A DNA stretch of 64,000 nucleotides from Streptococcus mitis (GTDB lineage: Bacteria; Bacillota; Bacilli; Lactobacillales; Streptococcaceae), in the NCBI RefSeq assembly GCF_009496155.1, contig NZ_WIJP01000011.1, positions 19,934 to 83,933 on the forward strand, read 5' to 3'. The notes under the pieces were generated by a model, which did no database searches, was not told the DNA's origin, and worked only from the letters and a program-made list of their open reading frames with translations. Within the stretch, counting starts at the first letter, position 1; each line of letters starts with the position of its first letter. Both the position numbers and the translations under genes were made by a program. Below are positions 27,307 to 38,100 of the stretch, in pieces.

Positions 27307-28503
27307 CTATGGAATTATTTTATCATCTATTCTTTTAGCCATTTTTCCTAAAAAGACAGGCAGTAGAAGGCTAATCAAGACTAAAAAGAATCCTAGATAA
27401 AGAAATGTTATCACAAAGCCTAAATGGTCAATCAACCATCCTGTCAGTGGGAAGAACACAATCATACTTAGGCTAAACATCATAGAGTAGACACTCAGCA
27501 TGGTTGCCCTTACTTCACTTGGGAGGCGCTCTTGCAAATCATTGTCAAAAATCGGCTGAAAAAGAGCATATAGAGCATTACTAATCAAATAAATCAAAAT
27601 ATAGATTAGAGGTGTTCCAAAGTAGGACAGCAGGTAGGTAACTCCAATCAGCAGGACGAGAATAGGGAAAATCTTCAAGGCGGCATATCTCTTTCCAATC
27701 TTACTCGCTAGATAGACTGCAAGGATATTCAGGAGACTACCAAGTAGCATAACTGCTGAAATTTGCCAACTACTTAAATCTGGTAACTGATTTTGATAGT
27801 AAAAATAAAACATGCACATGAGTGTTCCGACAATCTGAGACAAAACCATCCAATTGAAGAGCATGGGATTTCGCTCCAACTCTTCCTTAACAGTCCAAAT
27901 AATCTGTTTCATGGTCACACTATCAGCTTTTTCTAGCTTGACACTGGGTTCTTTCAGCATCCAAATCAAGACAAGAACTATGATAGAAGTGGCAATCATG
28001 ATATAGTAGGTCAGGTGCAATTGACCATGGACAAAAAATCCCGCCAACACTGTCCCCAAAGACCGAGTTCCTTCTGCTACTCCTGACATGAAACTTGAAA
28101 TGGATAGATAACGCTCCTTTAGTCCAGCCTCTACAGCCGAGTCATAGACCATTGCTGCGCTTGTTCCTGAATCAAAATTATAAGACAAGGCACTTATCGC
28201 CATTGCTAGTGCATAAATCCAAAAATTTCCCTGCCCAGCCAACATAAGAATAGAAGACACAATCCCTGCTATACGACTTAAATAAAGGTTGGTCTTATAG
28301 GAATAACGATCAGCCAACATTCCAGATGGAATTTCACAGAGAAGACTGGTAGTATGAAAAATACTCTCCAGAAGTCCAATCTGCCAAAGAGACATGCCGT
28401 TTTGACTGAGAAAGAGAATCCAAAAACTGGTAATCCCTAGAAATGCAAAAAACTCAACTCCAGCCATCAGGCCAATATTTTTCCGATAATTTCTTATTAA
28501 CAT
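27307..28503 (-). CDS. Major facilitator superfamily transporter
   Basis: 398 residues, about 12 membrane helices. The MFS signature between helices 2 and 3 is seen as EIPSGMLADRYSYK, followed by symmetrical second-half helices. Drug or metabolite efflux is the usual role of this subgroup, but no substrate can be named. Ribosome site AAGGAG. An 8-bp inverted repeat (AACAAGTG/CACTTGTT) lies directly upstream and could be an operator. Single gene with its own terminator, divergent from an FMN reductase gene. Confidence 0.85.
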   Translation of the reverse strand: MLIRNYRKNIGLMAGVEFFAFLGITSFWILFLSQNGMSLWQIGLLESIFHTTSLLCEIPSGMLADRYSYKTNLYLSRIAGIVSSILMLAGQGNFWIYALAMAISALSYNFDSGTSAAMVYDSAVEAGLKERYLSISSFMSGVAEGTRSLGTVLAGFFVHGQLHLTYYIMIATSIIVLVLIWMLKEPSVKLEKADSVTMKQIIWTVKEELERNPMLFNWMVLSQIVGTLMCMFYFYYQNQLPDLSSWQISAVMLLGSLLNILAVYLASKIGKRYAALKIFPILVLLIGVTYLLSYFGTPLIYILIYLISNALYALFQPIFDNDLQERLPSEVRATMLSVYSMMFSLSMIVFFPLTGWLIDHLGFVITFLYLGFFLVLISLLLPVFLGKMAKRIDDKIIP

Positions 28504-28893
28504 CTTTTCTCCTTAACAAGTGTATTATTATTTCTTTTGTCCGTCACTTGTTAATCTTTGCCTTACATGATCTCCACCCCTTTTAGAAGCATTCTTCAAT
28601 GCCATTATTGTTCCTTTAATGATTTATGAAATAATACCGGAAAATAGCTGTTCTGCGGTTTTTATTGCTAGTTTTCTTGTTTATTTTAGCACTTATGTCA
28701 TCATATTACAAGAGAATATAGGAATACTCATCTAAAATCAAATACATTCCAGTCGCAAGTAACTAAAGTTTCTACAATTTTATAATTTTAAAATAAACTC
28801 TGAGCAGATTTCTTGCAAGTCCTTTTCTTTTGTTGTAATATACATTATAACAACGAGGGGCTTCTCGGAAATTTAAGAAAAAGGAGACACATC
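28504..28893. other. Divergent intergenic region with a possible membrane-gene remnant
   Basis: Contains the inverted repeat at 28515-28550 next to the MFS gene, the FMN reductase promoter at 28813-28841, and an open stretch 28571-28735 on the plus strand encoding a hydrophobic 54-residue peptide without a start codon or ribosome site (PLLEAFFNAIIVPLMIYEII and onwards). The latter may be the tail of a lost membrane protein. Confidence 0.35.
28813..28841 (+). promoter_or_regulatory. Promoter of the FMN reductase gene
   Basis: TTGCAA (28813-28818), 17-base spacer, TAATAT (28836-28841). Leader of about 45 bases with AAGGAG. Confidence 0.6.
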
Positions 28894-29442
28894 ATGTCTA
28901 AAAAAGTATTATTTATCGTCGGATCACTACGCCAAGGTTCTTTCAACCACCAAATGGCTCTTGAAGCTGAGAAAACACTTGCTGGTAAAGCGGAAGTTAG
29001 CTACCTTGATTATTCAGCCCTTCCTCTCTTTAGCCAAGATTTGGAAGTTCCAACTCATCCAGCTGTAGCGGCTGCTCGTGAAGCAGTTCTGGCTGCAGAT
29101 GCCATCTGGATTTTCTCTCCAGTCTACAACTTCTCTATCCCTGGTACAGTGAAAAACTTGCTTGACTGGCTATCTCGCGCCCTTGACTTGTCTGATACAC
29201 GTGGCGCTTCTGCCCTTCAAGACAAGTTTGTCACCGTATCATCTGTAGCCAATGCAGGTCACGATCAACTTTTCTCTATCTATAAAGACCTCTTGCCATT
29301 TATCCGTACACAAGTCGTTGGTGATTTCACTGCTGCACGTGTTAACGACTCTGCTTGGGCAGACGGAAAATTGGTTCTCGAAGAAACAGTTCTAAACTCA
29401 CTTGAAAAACAAGCTCAAGACTTGGTCGCAGCAATTCAGTAA
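28894..29442 (+). CDS. NADPH-dependent FMN reductase family protein
   Basis: 182 residues, flavodoxin-like fold. FMN phosphate loop GSLRQGSFNHQMA at about 10-22; SPVYNFSIPGTVKNLLDW is the second FMN-contact segment. Such enzymes reduce quinones, azo compounds or chromate with NAD(P)H, often as protection against oxidative stress. The ATG at 28894 is chosen for AAGGAG at 7-base spacing; an upstream in-frame start lacks support and would lie in the promoter. Single gene with terminator. Confidence 0.9.
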   Translation: MSKKVLFIVGSLRQGSFNHQMALEAEKTLAGKAEVSYLDYSALPLFSQDLEVPTHPAVAAAREAVLAADAIWIFSPVYNFSIPGTVKNLLDWLSRALDLSDTRGASALQDKFVTVSSVANAGHDQLFSIYKDLLPFIRTQVVGDFTAARVNDSAWADGKLVLEETVLNSLEKQAQDLVAAIQ

Positions 29443-29478
29443 AAAATAGAGAATTTTAAGAAGTCTAAATCAATTATC

Positions 29479-29502
29479 GCCACCTAATAGGGTGGCTTTT
29501 TT
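29479..29502 (+). terminator. Terminator of the FMN reductase gene
   Basis: GCCACC/GGTGGC stem followed by T6. Confidence 0.85.
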
Positions 29503-29543
29503 AGACTCAATCAAGATTTTCAGACAAACATCAGCCATCCAAA

Positions 29544-29575
29544 AAAAACCTTGAGCGTTACCACTCAAGGTTTTT
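29544..29575. terminator. Bidirectional terminator before the collagen-like gene end
   Basis: AAAAACCTTGAG/CTCAAGGTTTTT perfect 12-bp stem with 8-base loop; the only clear terminator for the minus-strand surface protein gene. Confidence 0.75.
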
Positions 29576-29679
29576 AGCAGTCTTTTCCATTATAGGAAAA
29601 TCATTCTAAGAATATTCTTTCATTCGATATCTATCACTTATCATCTTCTTTCGAGAAATTAGTGACTGCTTTTGGCTGA

Positions 29680-32600
29680 TTAATCTTCTTTTCTTCGTCC
29701 TACATATAGACTCAATAGAATACCGCTACCTAGAAGAACAGAGATATAATCAGATTGGCTTCCAGTTTCTGGTAATTTGTCCCCATGATTTTCTTTAACT
29801 GTAGTTGATACTACTGGGTTAGAAGTTAATGGTGTTACCGGTTGAACTGGTACATTTGGATTTGATTGTGTTGGAACTTCAGGAATATTTGAAGTTGGTT
29901 TGTCATTTACTTCTGGCATACCAGGTACTCCGTCATTAAATTCTGGAATTTCTTGTACTGGAGGTGTTGGCATCCCTGGAACTTCTGGATTAGAAAGTTC
30001 ATTGACTTCTGGCATTCCCGGCACACCACCGTTGAATTCTGGCAATTCATGAACTTCTGGCATTCCTGGCACACTACCGTTGAATTCTGGCAATTCGTAA
30101 ACTGGTGGTTCTGGCATTGCAAACGTTGGTCCTTCTAGCACATTAGGTGTTGGAGGAACTGGTTTGTCATTTGATGGTGTTACTGGTTTGTCTTGGCATC
30201 CACATTTACCATCTTTGCCGTCTTTACCGTCTTTGCCATCACGTCCATCGCGACCATCTTTACCGTCTTTAACAACTGTTTTTGTCACAGTTCCGTCAGA
30301 ATTGATGATTGTGATTGTATGACTACCATTTCCATTATCTTCAACAGAAACTTTTGGTGATTTACCATCTTTACCGTCTTTAATCACCATTTCTGTCTTA
30401 CTTCCATCTGGATTAGTAATTATAACAACGTGAGTTCCGTCGTTATTATTTTTAACAGTTACAGTTGGTGAAACGCCATCTTTACCGTCTTTACCATCTT
30501 TGATAATAGATTTGTACTCACGACCATCAGAATCTACGATTGTTAATGTGTGAGTTCCGTCTCCGTTATCAACGATGTTCGCTTTTGGTGATTTACCATC
30601 AAAGATTGTAGTTGTCGTTTCTTTACCATCAGTTCCTGTCACCTTAATAGTGTGTGAACCATTGTTGTTATCAATAACTTCAAGTTTTGGTTCTTTACCA
30701 TCACGAACTGTAGTTGTTGTAGTTGTACCGTCTGAGTTCACAACTGTGATAGTGTGAGTGCCATCTCCGTTATCCACAACCTTAGCAGTTGGTGATTTAC
30801 CGTCACGAACTGTGGTTTCAGTTGTCACACCTTCTGGATTTGTAATAACGATTGTATGACTTCCGTCTCCATTATCACGAACTGATGCGGTTGGAGTACG
30901 TCCGTCAACACCGTCACGTCCATTTTTCACAACAAATTCATTCTTAGTTCCATCTGGGTTAGTAATTGTTACTGTGTGACTTCCGTCTGGATTTTCTCTT
31001 GTTGTAGCTGAAGCAGCTTTACCATCTTTACCATCTTTGATAATAGCATTTGTAATATTACCTTCTCCATCTGTCACTTTAACAGTGTGAGTTCCATCGT
31101 TATTATCTGTTACTTCAACTTTTGGAGTCTTGCCGTCTTTACCGTTTTTAACAACTGTTTCTTTAGAAGTTCCATCTGGATTTGTTACAGTAATTGTATG
31201 GCTTCCATCTGGATTTTCTGTTGTTGTGATAGTAGCTGTTTTACCATCCTTACCATCTTTAACTTTAGTAGTTGATTCAGAGCCATCTCCATTTCGAACG
31301 GTAATAGAGTGTGTTCCATCTCCATTATCTGTCATTGTGACAACTGGTGATTTACCATCTGCTCCATTATCACCTTTTTCACCTTTTAGTCCATCAAGAA
31401 CTGTCGCAAGTGGTTTTGTAGAATCCAATGGTTGACCTGGATGTTCTGGATCTTCCGCAAAAATTTTAGTTTCATTACCTTCTTTTTTAGCAATTAGAGA
31501 TTTTCCATCTTTACCATTTTTTACATTTACGGTAACAGGATCTTTTCCTGGTGTTGTAATTGTAATGTCTGTACTATGTCCATCTGCACCTGGTTTAGCT
31601 GTAACTTCTGGTGTGTCTCCTTTTGCTCCTTGTGGTCCTCTTATATTGCCAGTCTTATTCCATGCTCCGTTTTGTTTTTTATAGACATTTCCTGTTGAGC
31701 TATCAATATAAGTATCTCCATTTTTTCCATCTTTTGGAGTTGGTGCAATATTTCCACTTAAAAGTTCAGATCCATTACGTCCGTCTCTACCACTAGCACC
31801 ATTTTCTCCATTAACTCCGTTCAATACATCACGTTCACTGATTAACTCATCTACTCCCGGATCGTAATGATTATTTCCATTATTATCAAAATAAACTGTA
31901 ACATGAGTACCATCTGCGTTATCAGAAGATGTTGCTCTAGAATTAGGATGTCCTGATACTTCATCCGGGTTATTTCCTACACTTCTTCTAGCTCTTCTAA
32001 AGGAATCTTCTCCATTAATATATGGTTGTAAATCAATTTTAGGAGTTCGTCCATTGTTACCATTATGTCCATCTAGACCATCTCTTACAGTAAACGATAC
32101 CGGATCTTTTTCTGGAGTCGTAAATGTAATGATTGTACTATGTCCATCTGCTCCACGTTGAGTTGTAACTGTAGGTGTTTGTCCATTTTGACCATTCGCT
32201 CCAGTTTCACCTTTAGCTCCATCATGAACAAATACTGTAGTCGGTTGTGAACCATCGTGATTATCAACAGTAATCTCTACTCCCTTATGATCAACTTCTT
32301 CCTTACGAGCAGCAGTTACAGTTGGTGATTTTCCGTCTACCCCATCTCTAATTACTGCAAGAGGTCTGTCAGGAGTTAATGGTTGACCCGGATGAGCTGG
32401 ATCTTCTTGATAAACCTTTGTTTCTTTACCTTCTTTAACAGTGAGCAATGACTTACCATCACGTCCGTCAGCACCTTTAGCTCCATCTTTAATCATTTCT
32501 GATCCTAGAAGTTCATCAGTTCCCACAGTATATTTTCCATCGCCATTCTCATCAGTGTAGAATGTAACGATTGTATGAGATGGGTTACCATTTTGTCCCT

Positions 32601-33744
32601 CAACACGTAGTAGATCAACTTTTGGAGTTTTCCCATTTAGACCATTTTCGCCATTTTTAACATTTACTGTTACCGGAGTTTTTCCTGGAACAGTGAATGT
32701 AATGTCAGAACTATGTCCATCTTTTCCTGGTGTTACAGTTACTTCAGGAGTTTTTCCATCTTCACCTTTCGGTCCTTGTGGTCCGACTTCACCGTTCTCA
32801 CCCTTGTCACCTTTAGAACCTTTGATGTTGCCTGCTTGTTCCCAAGTATTGTTCTTCTTGACGAAGACATCTCCTGTGGCAGTATTAACGAAGCTGTCTC
32901 CATCTTTTCCGTCTCTTGGTGTTGGATCTACTGTTCCGTTTAATACTTCTTTACCATCACGTCCTGCTTGACCTGCTGCTCCGTCTTTGACAATTGATGT
33001 TTGAATGAGCGTATCTGTGCCTTCTGTATAGTTTCCATCGCCATCTTTGTCAATGTAGAAGGTTAGAGTAGTTTGTTTTTTAGCTTCATCACGTTCTGCT
33101 TTAACTTTTGGTGTTTGTCCATTTTCTCCATTTTTAACGATTGTTGTAAGAGCTGGACGTCCTTCTGGTTGTGTAACTGTAATCGTATGACTACCATCAT
33201 GATTGTCTGTAACACTTACTTCTGGTGTGAAGCCGTCTCGACCATTTTCGCCCTTGTCACCCTTAGGACCTTTGATGTTGCCTGCTTGTTCCCAAGTATT
33301 GTTCTTCTTAACGAAGACATCTCCTGTGGCAGTATTAACGAAGCTGTCTCCATCTTTGCCGTCTCTTGGTTGTGGATCTACTTTTCCGTTTAATACTTCT
33401 TTACCATCACGTCCTGCTTGACCTGCTGCTCCATCTTGGCCGTCTTTGACAATTGATGTTTGAACGAGCGTATCTGTGCCTTCTGTATAGTTTCCATCAC
33501 CATCTTTGTCAATGTAGAAGGTTAGAGTAGTTTGTTTCTTGGCTTCATCACGTTCTGCTTTGACTTTTGGTGTTTGGCCGTCTACTCCGTTTTTAACGAT
33601 TGTTGTAAGGGCTGGGCGACCTTCTGGTTGCGTAATGGTAATCGTATGACTACCATCATGGTTGTCTGTCACTGTTACTTCTGGTGTGAAGCCATCACGA
33701 CCGTTTTCCCCCTTGTCACCTTTAGGACCTTTGATGTTTCCCAA
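29680..33744 (-). CDS. 3' part of the collagen-like adhesin (repeats and LPETG anchor)
   Basis: 1354 codons open, in frame with the missing part of the adhesin. It begins at a TTG inside the repeat and has no signal peptide or proper ribosome site, so it is unlikely to be made on its own. Contents: the remaining two 153-residue repeats, further DGKDGK-type domains, ten ~37-residue repeats (DNGDGTHTITVxNxDG), a CGC pair directly after the last collagen-like stretch, Pro-rich wall-spanning repeats (VPGMPEVHELPEFNGG), then LPETG, a membrane helix and RRKED. Reading can be restored only by replacing the 10 lost bases or by recombination between repeats. Confidence 0.75.
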   Translation of the reverse strand: MGNIKGPKGDKGENGRDGFTPEVTVTDNHDGSHTITITQPEGRPALTTIVKNGVDGQTPKVKAERDEAKKQTTLTFYIDKDGDGNYTEGTDTLVQTSIVKDGQDGAAGQAGRDGKEVLNGKVDPQPRDGKDGDSFVNTATGDVFVKKNNTWEQAGNIKGPKGDKGENGRDGFTPEVSVTDNHDGSHTITVTQPEGRPALTTIVKNGENGQTPKVKAERDEAKKQTTLTFYIDKDGDGNYTEGTDTLIQTSIVKDGAAGQAGRDGKEVLNGTVDPTPRDGKDGDSFVNTATGDVFVKKNNTWEQAGNIKGSKGDKGENGEVGPQGPKGEDGKTPEVTVTPGKDGHSSDITFTVPGKTPVTVNVKNGENGLNGKTPKVDLLRVEGQNGNPSHTIVTFYTDENGDGKYTVGTDELLGSEMIKDGAKGADGRDGKSLLTVKEGKETKVYQEDPAHPGQPLTPDRPLAVIRDGVDGKSPTVTAARKEEVDHKGVEITVDNHDGSQPTTVFVHDGAKGETGANGQNGQTPTVTTQRGADGHSTIITFTTPEKDPVSFTVRDGLDGHNGNNGRTPKIDLQPYINGEDSFRRARRSVGNNPDEVSGHPNSRATSSDNADGTHVTVYFDNNGNNHYDPGVDELISERDVLNGVNGENGASGRDGRNGSELLSGNIAPTPKDGKNGDTYIDSSTGNVYKKQNGAWNKTGNIRGPQGAKGDTPEVTAKPGADGHSTDITITTPGKDPVTVNVKNGKDGKSLIAKKEGNETKIFAEDPEHPGQPLDSTKPLATVLDGLKGEKGDNGADGKSPVVTMTDNGDGTHSITVRNGDGSESTTKVKDGKDGKTATITTTENPDGSHTITVTNPDGTSKETVVKNGKDGKTPKVEVTDNNDGTHTVKVTDGEGNITNAIIKDGKDGKAASATTRENPDGSHTVTITNPDGTKNEFVVKNGRDGVDGRTPTASVRDNGDGSHTIVITNPEGVTTETTVRDGKSPTAKVVDNGDGTHTITVVNSDGTTTTTTVRDGKEPKLEVIDNNNGSHTIKVTGTDGKETTTTIFDGKSPKANIVDNGDGTHTLTIVDSDGREYKSIIKDGKDGKDGVSPTVTVKNNNDGTHVVIITNPDGSKTEMVIKDGKDGKSPKVSVEDNGNGSHTITIINSDGTVTKTVVKDGKDGRDGRDGKDGKDGKDGKCGCQDKPVTPSNDKPVPPTPNVLEGPTFAMPEPPVYELPEFNGSVPGMPEVHELPEFNGGVPGMPEVNELSNPEVPGMPTPPVQEIPEFNDGVPGMPEVNDKPTSNIPEVPTQSNPNVPVQPVTPLTSNPVVSTTVKENHGDKLPETGSQSDYISVLLGSGILLSLYVGRRKED
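30200..31353 (-). repeat. Ten tandem ~111-bp units in the 3' part of the adhesin gene
   Basis: Each encodes about 34-40 residues of the form xPxVxVxDNGDGTHTITVxNxDGxxxxTxVxDGK. Copies are diverged at DNA level, so the expansion is old. Confidence 0.8.
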
Positions 33745-35110
33745 GTATTGTTCTTCTTAACGAAGACATCTCCTGTGGCAGTATTAACGAAGCTGTCTCC
33801 ATCTTTGCCGTCTCTTGGTTGTGGATCTACTTTGCCATTTAGAACTTCTTTACCATCACGTCCTGCTTGTCCAGCTGCTCCGTCTTGTCCATCTTTGACA
33901 ATTGATGTTTGAACGAGCGTATCTGTGCCTTCTGTATAGTTTCCATCGCCATCTTTATCGATGTAGAAGGTTAGAGTGGTTTGTTTCTTGGCTTCATCAC
34001 GTTCTGCCTTAACTTTCGGTGTTTGGCCATTTTCCCCGTTTTTAACGGTTGTTGTAAGGGCTGGGCGACCTTCTGGTTGCGTGATGGTGATGGTATGTGT
34101 GCCATCATGGTTGTCTGTCACTGTTACTTCTGGTGTGAAGCCGTCTCGACCATTTTCTCCCTTATCACCTTTTGGACCTTTAATATTGCCTGCTGGTTCC
34201 CAGGCATTATTCTTCTTAACGAAGACATCTCCTGTGACAGTATTAACGAAGCTATCGCCATCTTTTCCGTCTCTTGGTGTTGGATCTACTGTTCCGTTTA
34301 ATACTTCTTTACCATCACGTCCTGCTTGACCTGCTGCTCCATCTTGGCCATCTTTCACAATAGAGGTTTGAACGAGCGTATCTGTGCCTTCTGTATAGTT
34401 TCCATCGCCATCTTTATCGATGTAGAAGGTTAGAGTAGTTTGTTTTTTAGCTTCATCACGAACAGCTTTGACTTTTGGTGTTTGGCCGTCTACTCCGTTT
34501 TTAACGATTGTTGTGACAGCTGGGCGACCTTCTGGTTGCGTGATAGTAATGGTGTGTGTGCCATCATGGTTGTCTGTCACTGTTACTTCTGGTGTGAAGC
34601 CATCACGACCATTTTCTCCCTTGTCACCTTTTGGACCTTTGATGTTGCCTGCTTGTTCCCAAGTATTGTTCTTCTTAACGAAGACATCTCCTGTAGCAGT
34701 ATTAACGAAGCTGTCTCCATCTTTTCCGTCTCTTGGTGTTGGATCTACTTTGCCATTTAGAACTTCTTTACCATCACGTCCTGCTTGTCCAGCTGCTCCG
34801 TCTTGTCCATCTTTGACAATTGATGTTTGAACGAGCGTATCTGTGCCTTCTGTATAGTTTCCATCGCCATCTTTGTCAATGTAGAAGGTTAGAGTAGTTT
34901 GTTTCTTGGCTTCATCACGTTCTGCCTTAACTTTCGGTGTTTGGCCATTTTCACCGTTTTTAACGGTTGTTGTAAGGGCTGGGCGACCTTCTGGTTGCGT
35001 GATGGTGATGGTATGTGTGCCATCATGGTTGTCTATCACTGTTACTTCTGGTGTGAAGCCATCACGACCATTTTCTCCCTTGTCACCTTTTGGACCTGGT
35101 AATCCTTGAG
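32818..35110 (-). repeat. Five tandem 459-bp units in the adhesin gene
   Basis: Each unit encodes about 153 residues from GNIKGPKGDKGENGRDGF to FVKKNNTWEQA. Unit borders (the GNIKG codons) fall near 35100, 34645, 34185, 33735, 33275 and 32825. Copies are nearly identical. The unit ending near 33738 carries the 10-bp deletion; the last lacks 9 bases (3 codons, in frame). Confidence 0.85.
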
Positions 35111-38100
35111 GTCCTCTGATGTTGCCAATTTGGTTCCAGTTTCTGCCTTCTTTTTTGTAAACATCTCCTGTAGTAGCATCGATATAAGTATCACCATCTT
35201 TACCATCATTTGCTGTTGGTGCTTTAGGTCCACTTAATAATTCAGCACCATTACGACCATCTGTACCAGAAGCTCCATCTGCACCATTACGTCCATTTGT
35301 ACCATTCAAGATATCACTTGTACCAATTAATTCATCCACACCTGGATCGTATTTACCGTTACCATTGTTATCATAGTATGCTGTAATACGAGTACCCTCT
35401 ACTGGTTGTGGTGCTGTAGATGGGGCGTCTGCTAATGCTCTTCTTACTCTTCCGCTTCTTTGATTATTCAGTCTTACTGCTGCTTCTGCTAAGGCATTTA
35501 AGTCAATAGTTGGTGTACGTCCATCTTTTCCGTCTTTTACATTAACAGTTACAGGTTCTTCACCAGGAATAGTAAATGTAATATCAGTACTACGGCCGTC
35601 TGCTCCACGAGCAGTTGTGATTTTTGGAGTTTTTCCGTCACGCCCCGCTGCTCCTGTTTCACCACGGTCTCCACGTTCACCTTTGACACCATCTGCAATA
35701 ACGACTTCTTTTAATTTCTTATCAGAAGCATCTAATTCGTTGTTTCCATTTTTATCGTAATAAAAGATAACAGTTGTTGTCTTATCTGCTTCATTTCTTT
35801 GAGTAGCAACTAATGGACTCTCTCCATCGAGACCATCTCTTACAATAGTATTTGTAACATTACCTCTACCGTCGTTAATAATAATAGTGTGAGTACCGTC
35901 ATCTTTATTATCTTTAACGGTTACGGTTGGAGTTACACCGTCACGACCTGCCTGACCTTGGGCTCCTGTTAGACCGCGTTCGCCTTGGTCCCCTTTTTCA
36001 CCTTTGGCACCTTGGGCTCCAGTGAGACCACGTTCGCCTCGGTCCCCTTTTTCACCTTTAGCACCTTGGGCTCCAGTGAGACCACGTTCGCCTCGGTCAC
36101 CTTTCTCACCTTTGGCACCATCTGTAATAACAACTTCTTTTAGTTTTGTATCGCCTGCATCGAATTCGTTGTTGTCATTTTGGTCATAATAGAAGATAAC
36201 AGTTGTTGTTTTATCAGCTTCATTTCGTTGAGTCGCAACTAATGGACTTGCGCCATCGAAACCATCTCTTACAACAGTACTTGTAACATTACCTCTACCG
36301 TCGTTAATCGTGATAGTATGAGTGCCGTCATCTTTATTATCTTTAACGGTTACAGTTGGAGTTACACCGTCACGACCTGCCTGACCTTGGGCTCCGGTTA
36401 GACCGTGTTCACCTCGGTCTCCTTTTTCACCTTTGGCACCTTGGGCTCCAGTTAGACCGCGTTCGCCTCGGTCTCCTTTTTCACCTTTAGCACCTTGAGC
36501 TCCAGTCAGACCACGTTCGCCTCGGTCTCCTTTTTCACCTTTAGTACCTTGGGCTCCAGTTAAACCGCGTTCGCCTCGGTCTCCTTTTTCACCTTTAGCA
36601 CCTTGGGCTCCAGTCAGACCACGTTCGCCTCGGTCTCCTTTTTCACCTTTAGTACCTTGGGCTCCATCTTTAATAGCAATTTTTTGAACAAGTTCGTCTA
36701 CACCCTCAGTATAAACACCGTTGCCATCGTTATCAAGATAGAAAGTAAGATTATTTGTATCACCGACTTTATTTTGATCAACACGTGGTTTTACTGTATC
36801 GATTAGCTCTTTAGCAACACCAATTTGCAGAATACGTGGCTTAGCTTCTTTAGTGACACTATTACTAATTGGCAATCCTAGAATTGTTTCGTTACCAAAT
36901 CGATGGACTTTATAGGTAATTTGACGTTGTCCTTTTTCACCTTCTCTGACTAATCTAGTTTGGCCTTCTGGCAACTTACTTGTTGGAAGATAGACAGTTT
37001 GGAAATCAATGTCTTCTGTAACAGACTTGTTACTAGAACCACCATTTGGATTGGCATCCAAGTATAGTGGGTTTGCTCTATAATAATAGTTAGAGTTACT
37101 GTATGGATCATTGCTAGTAGCGGCTCCGCCACCACCTTGGTCCACGTTAAAAGTAACAGGTTTCAAACGGACAGACAAATCACCATTTGGATTGTTGATT
37201 GGCAAACTGAATCTGATTGTCTGTTGCATACTTGTTTCAGTAGCAGAGGTCATAGTATATCCTGAGTGAGATACGAAGTTAGCACCCTGGCTAATAGGTT
37301 TTGATTGCTCTCTTAATCTTGGAGTGATAATAGTTGCATTTGAAGGATTGCCAAATCCATCCCCTTTATCTAAAATAAAGTTATTATTAACAAATTCACC
37401 TGGACCAGAATATTGAATTGTGAAATTCAATCTATTACCTTGACGTACTGTTGTTACATCGTAATGAATTGAATGACCACCACGTGCGTTCCCATAGCCG
37501 CGGAAACTATAACTACGACCAGCTTGACTAATATCTGCAAATGCAACTGTATTTCCAGAACCTGAGACAATTGGGTTGGCTGGATTGCTAGCTGCTCTAA
37601 AACCACTATGCCCCTTCTCCAAGTCTTCCTTACGAATAGCTGGATTTTGGCGAGCATCAGAAAGGCTCAAACCTGGTTTCAAAATTTCATTAGTTGTTTT
37701 TGGAGCTGAAAACGCTTCAACTATAGCAGCTCTGCTAGTTGGCAAAACAGCGCTATCAAGAACTGAACGATCAGTCGTTGTTGCAGCTGGTTTAGCTTCT
37801 TCTTTGGCTTCTACTGCGTCAGCTTTCTTCGCTACAGGAATTTCTGATACAGTTCCTTTATCGGAGTTAGAACGGAGTTCCAGTCCAATGACAGATGATT
37901 GAATAGATGACTCTGCTGCTGATAATTCAGCTTCAGTTGCATCTGCTTTACCAAGCAAACTTTGACCAGCTTGGATACTTGCTTTCAAGTTGGCAGCACT
38001 AGCTTCTGTATATAATTTTGCTTCTAATTTTTTTGCACGCGAAAGAGCCGTTAACAATTTTGATTTATCAATCGCACTTTGATGAGAAACTTCCTCTTTT

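Noticed and set aside
33731..33748. Programmed ribosomal frameshift in the adhesin
   Set aside because: No slippery heptamer lies at the junction; the intact sibling copies have 10 extra bases, which explains the shift as a deletion.
29953..34830. Many open frames on the plus strand opposite the adhesin repeats
   Set aside because: They recur in step with the 459-bp and 111-bp coding repeats, have no ribosome sites and are Phe/Ser/Cys-rich antisense shadows of the Gly/Asp/Lys-rich repeats.
32818..36660. Regular direct repeats as a possible CRISPR array
   Set aside because: Units are 54 and 459 bp, in frame and translated into collagen-like and DNHDGTHT domains; there are no unique spacers or cas genes.
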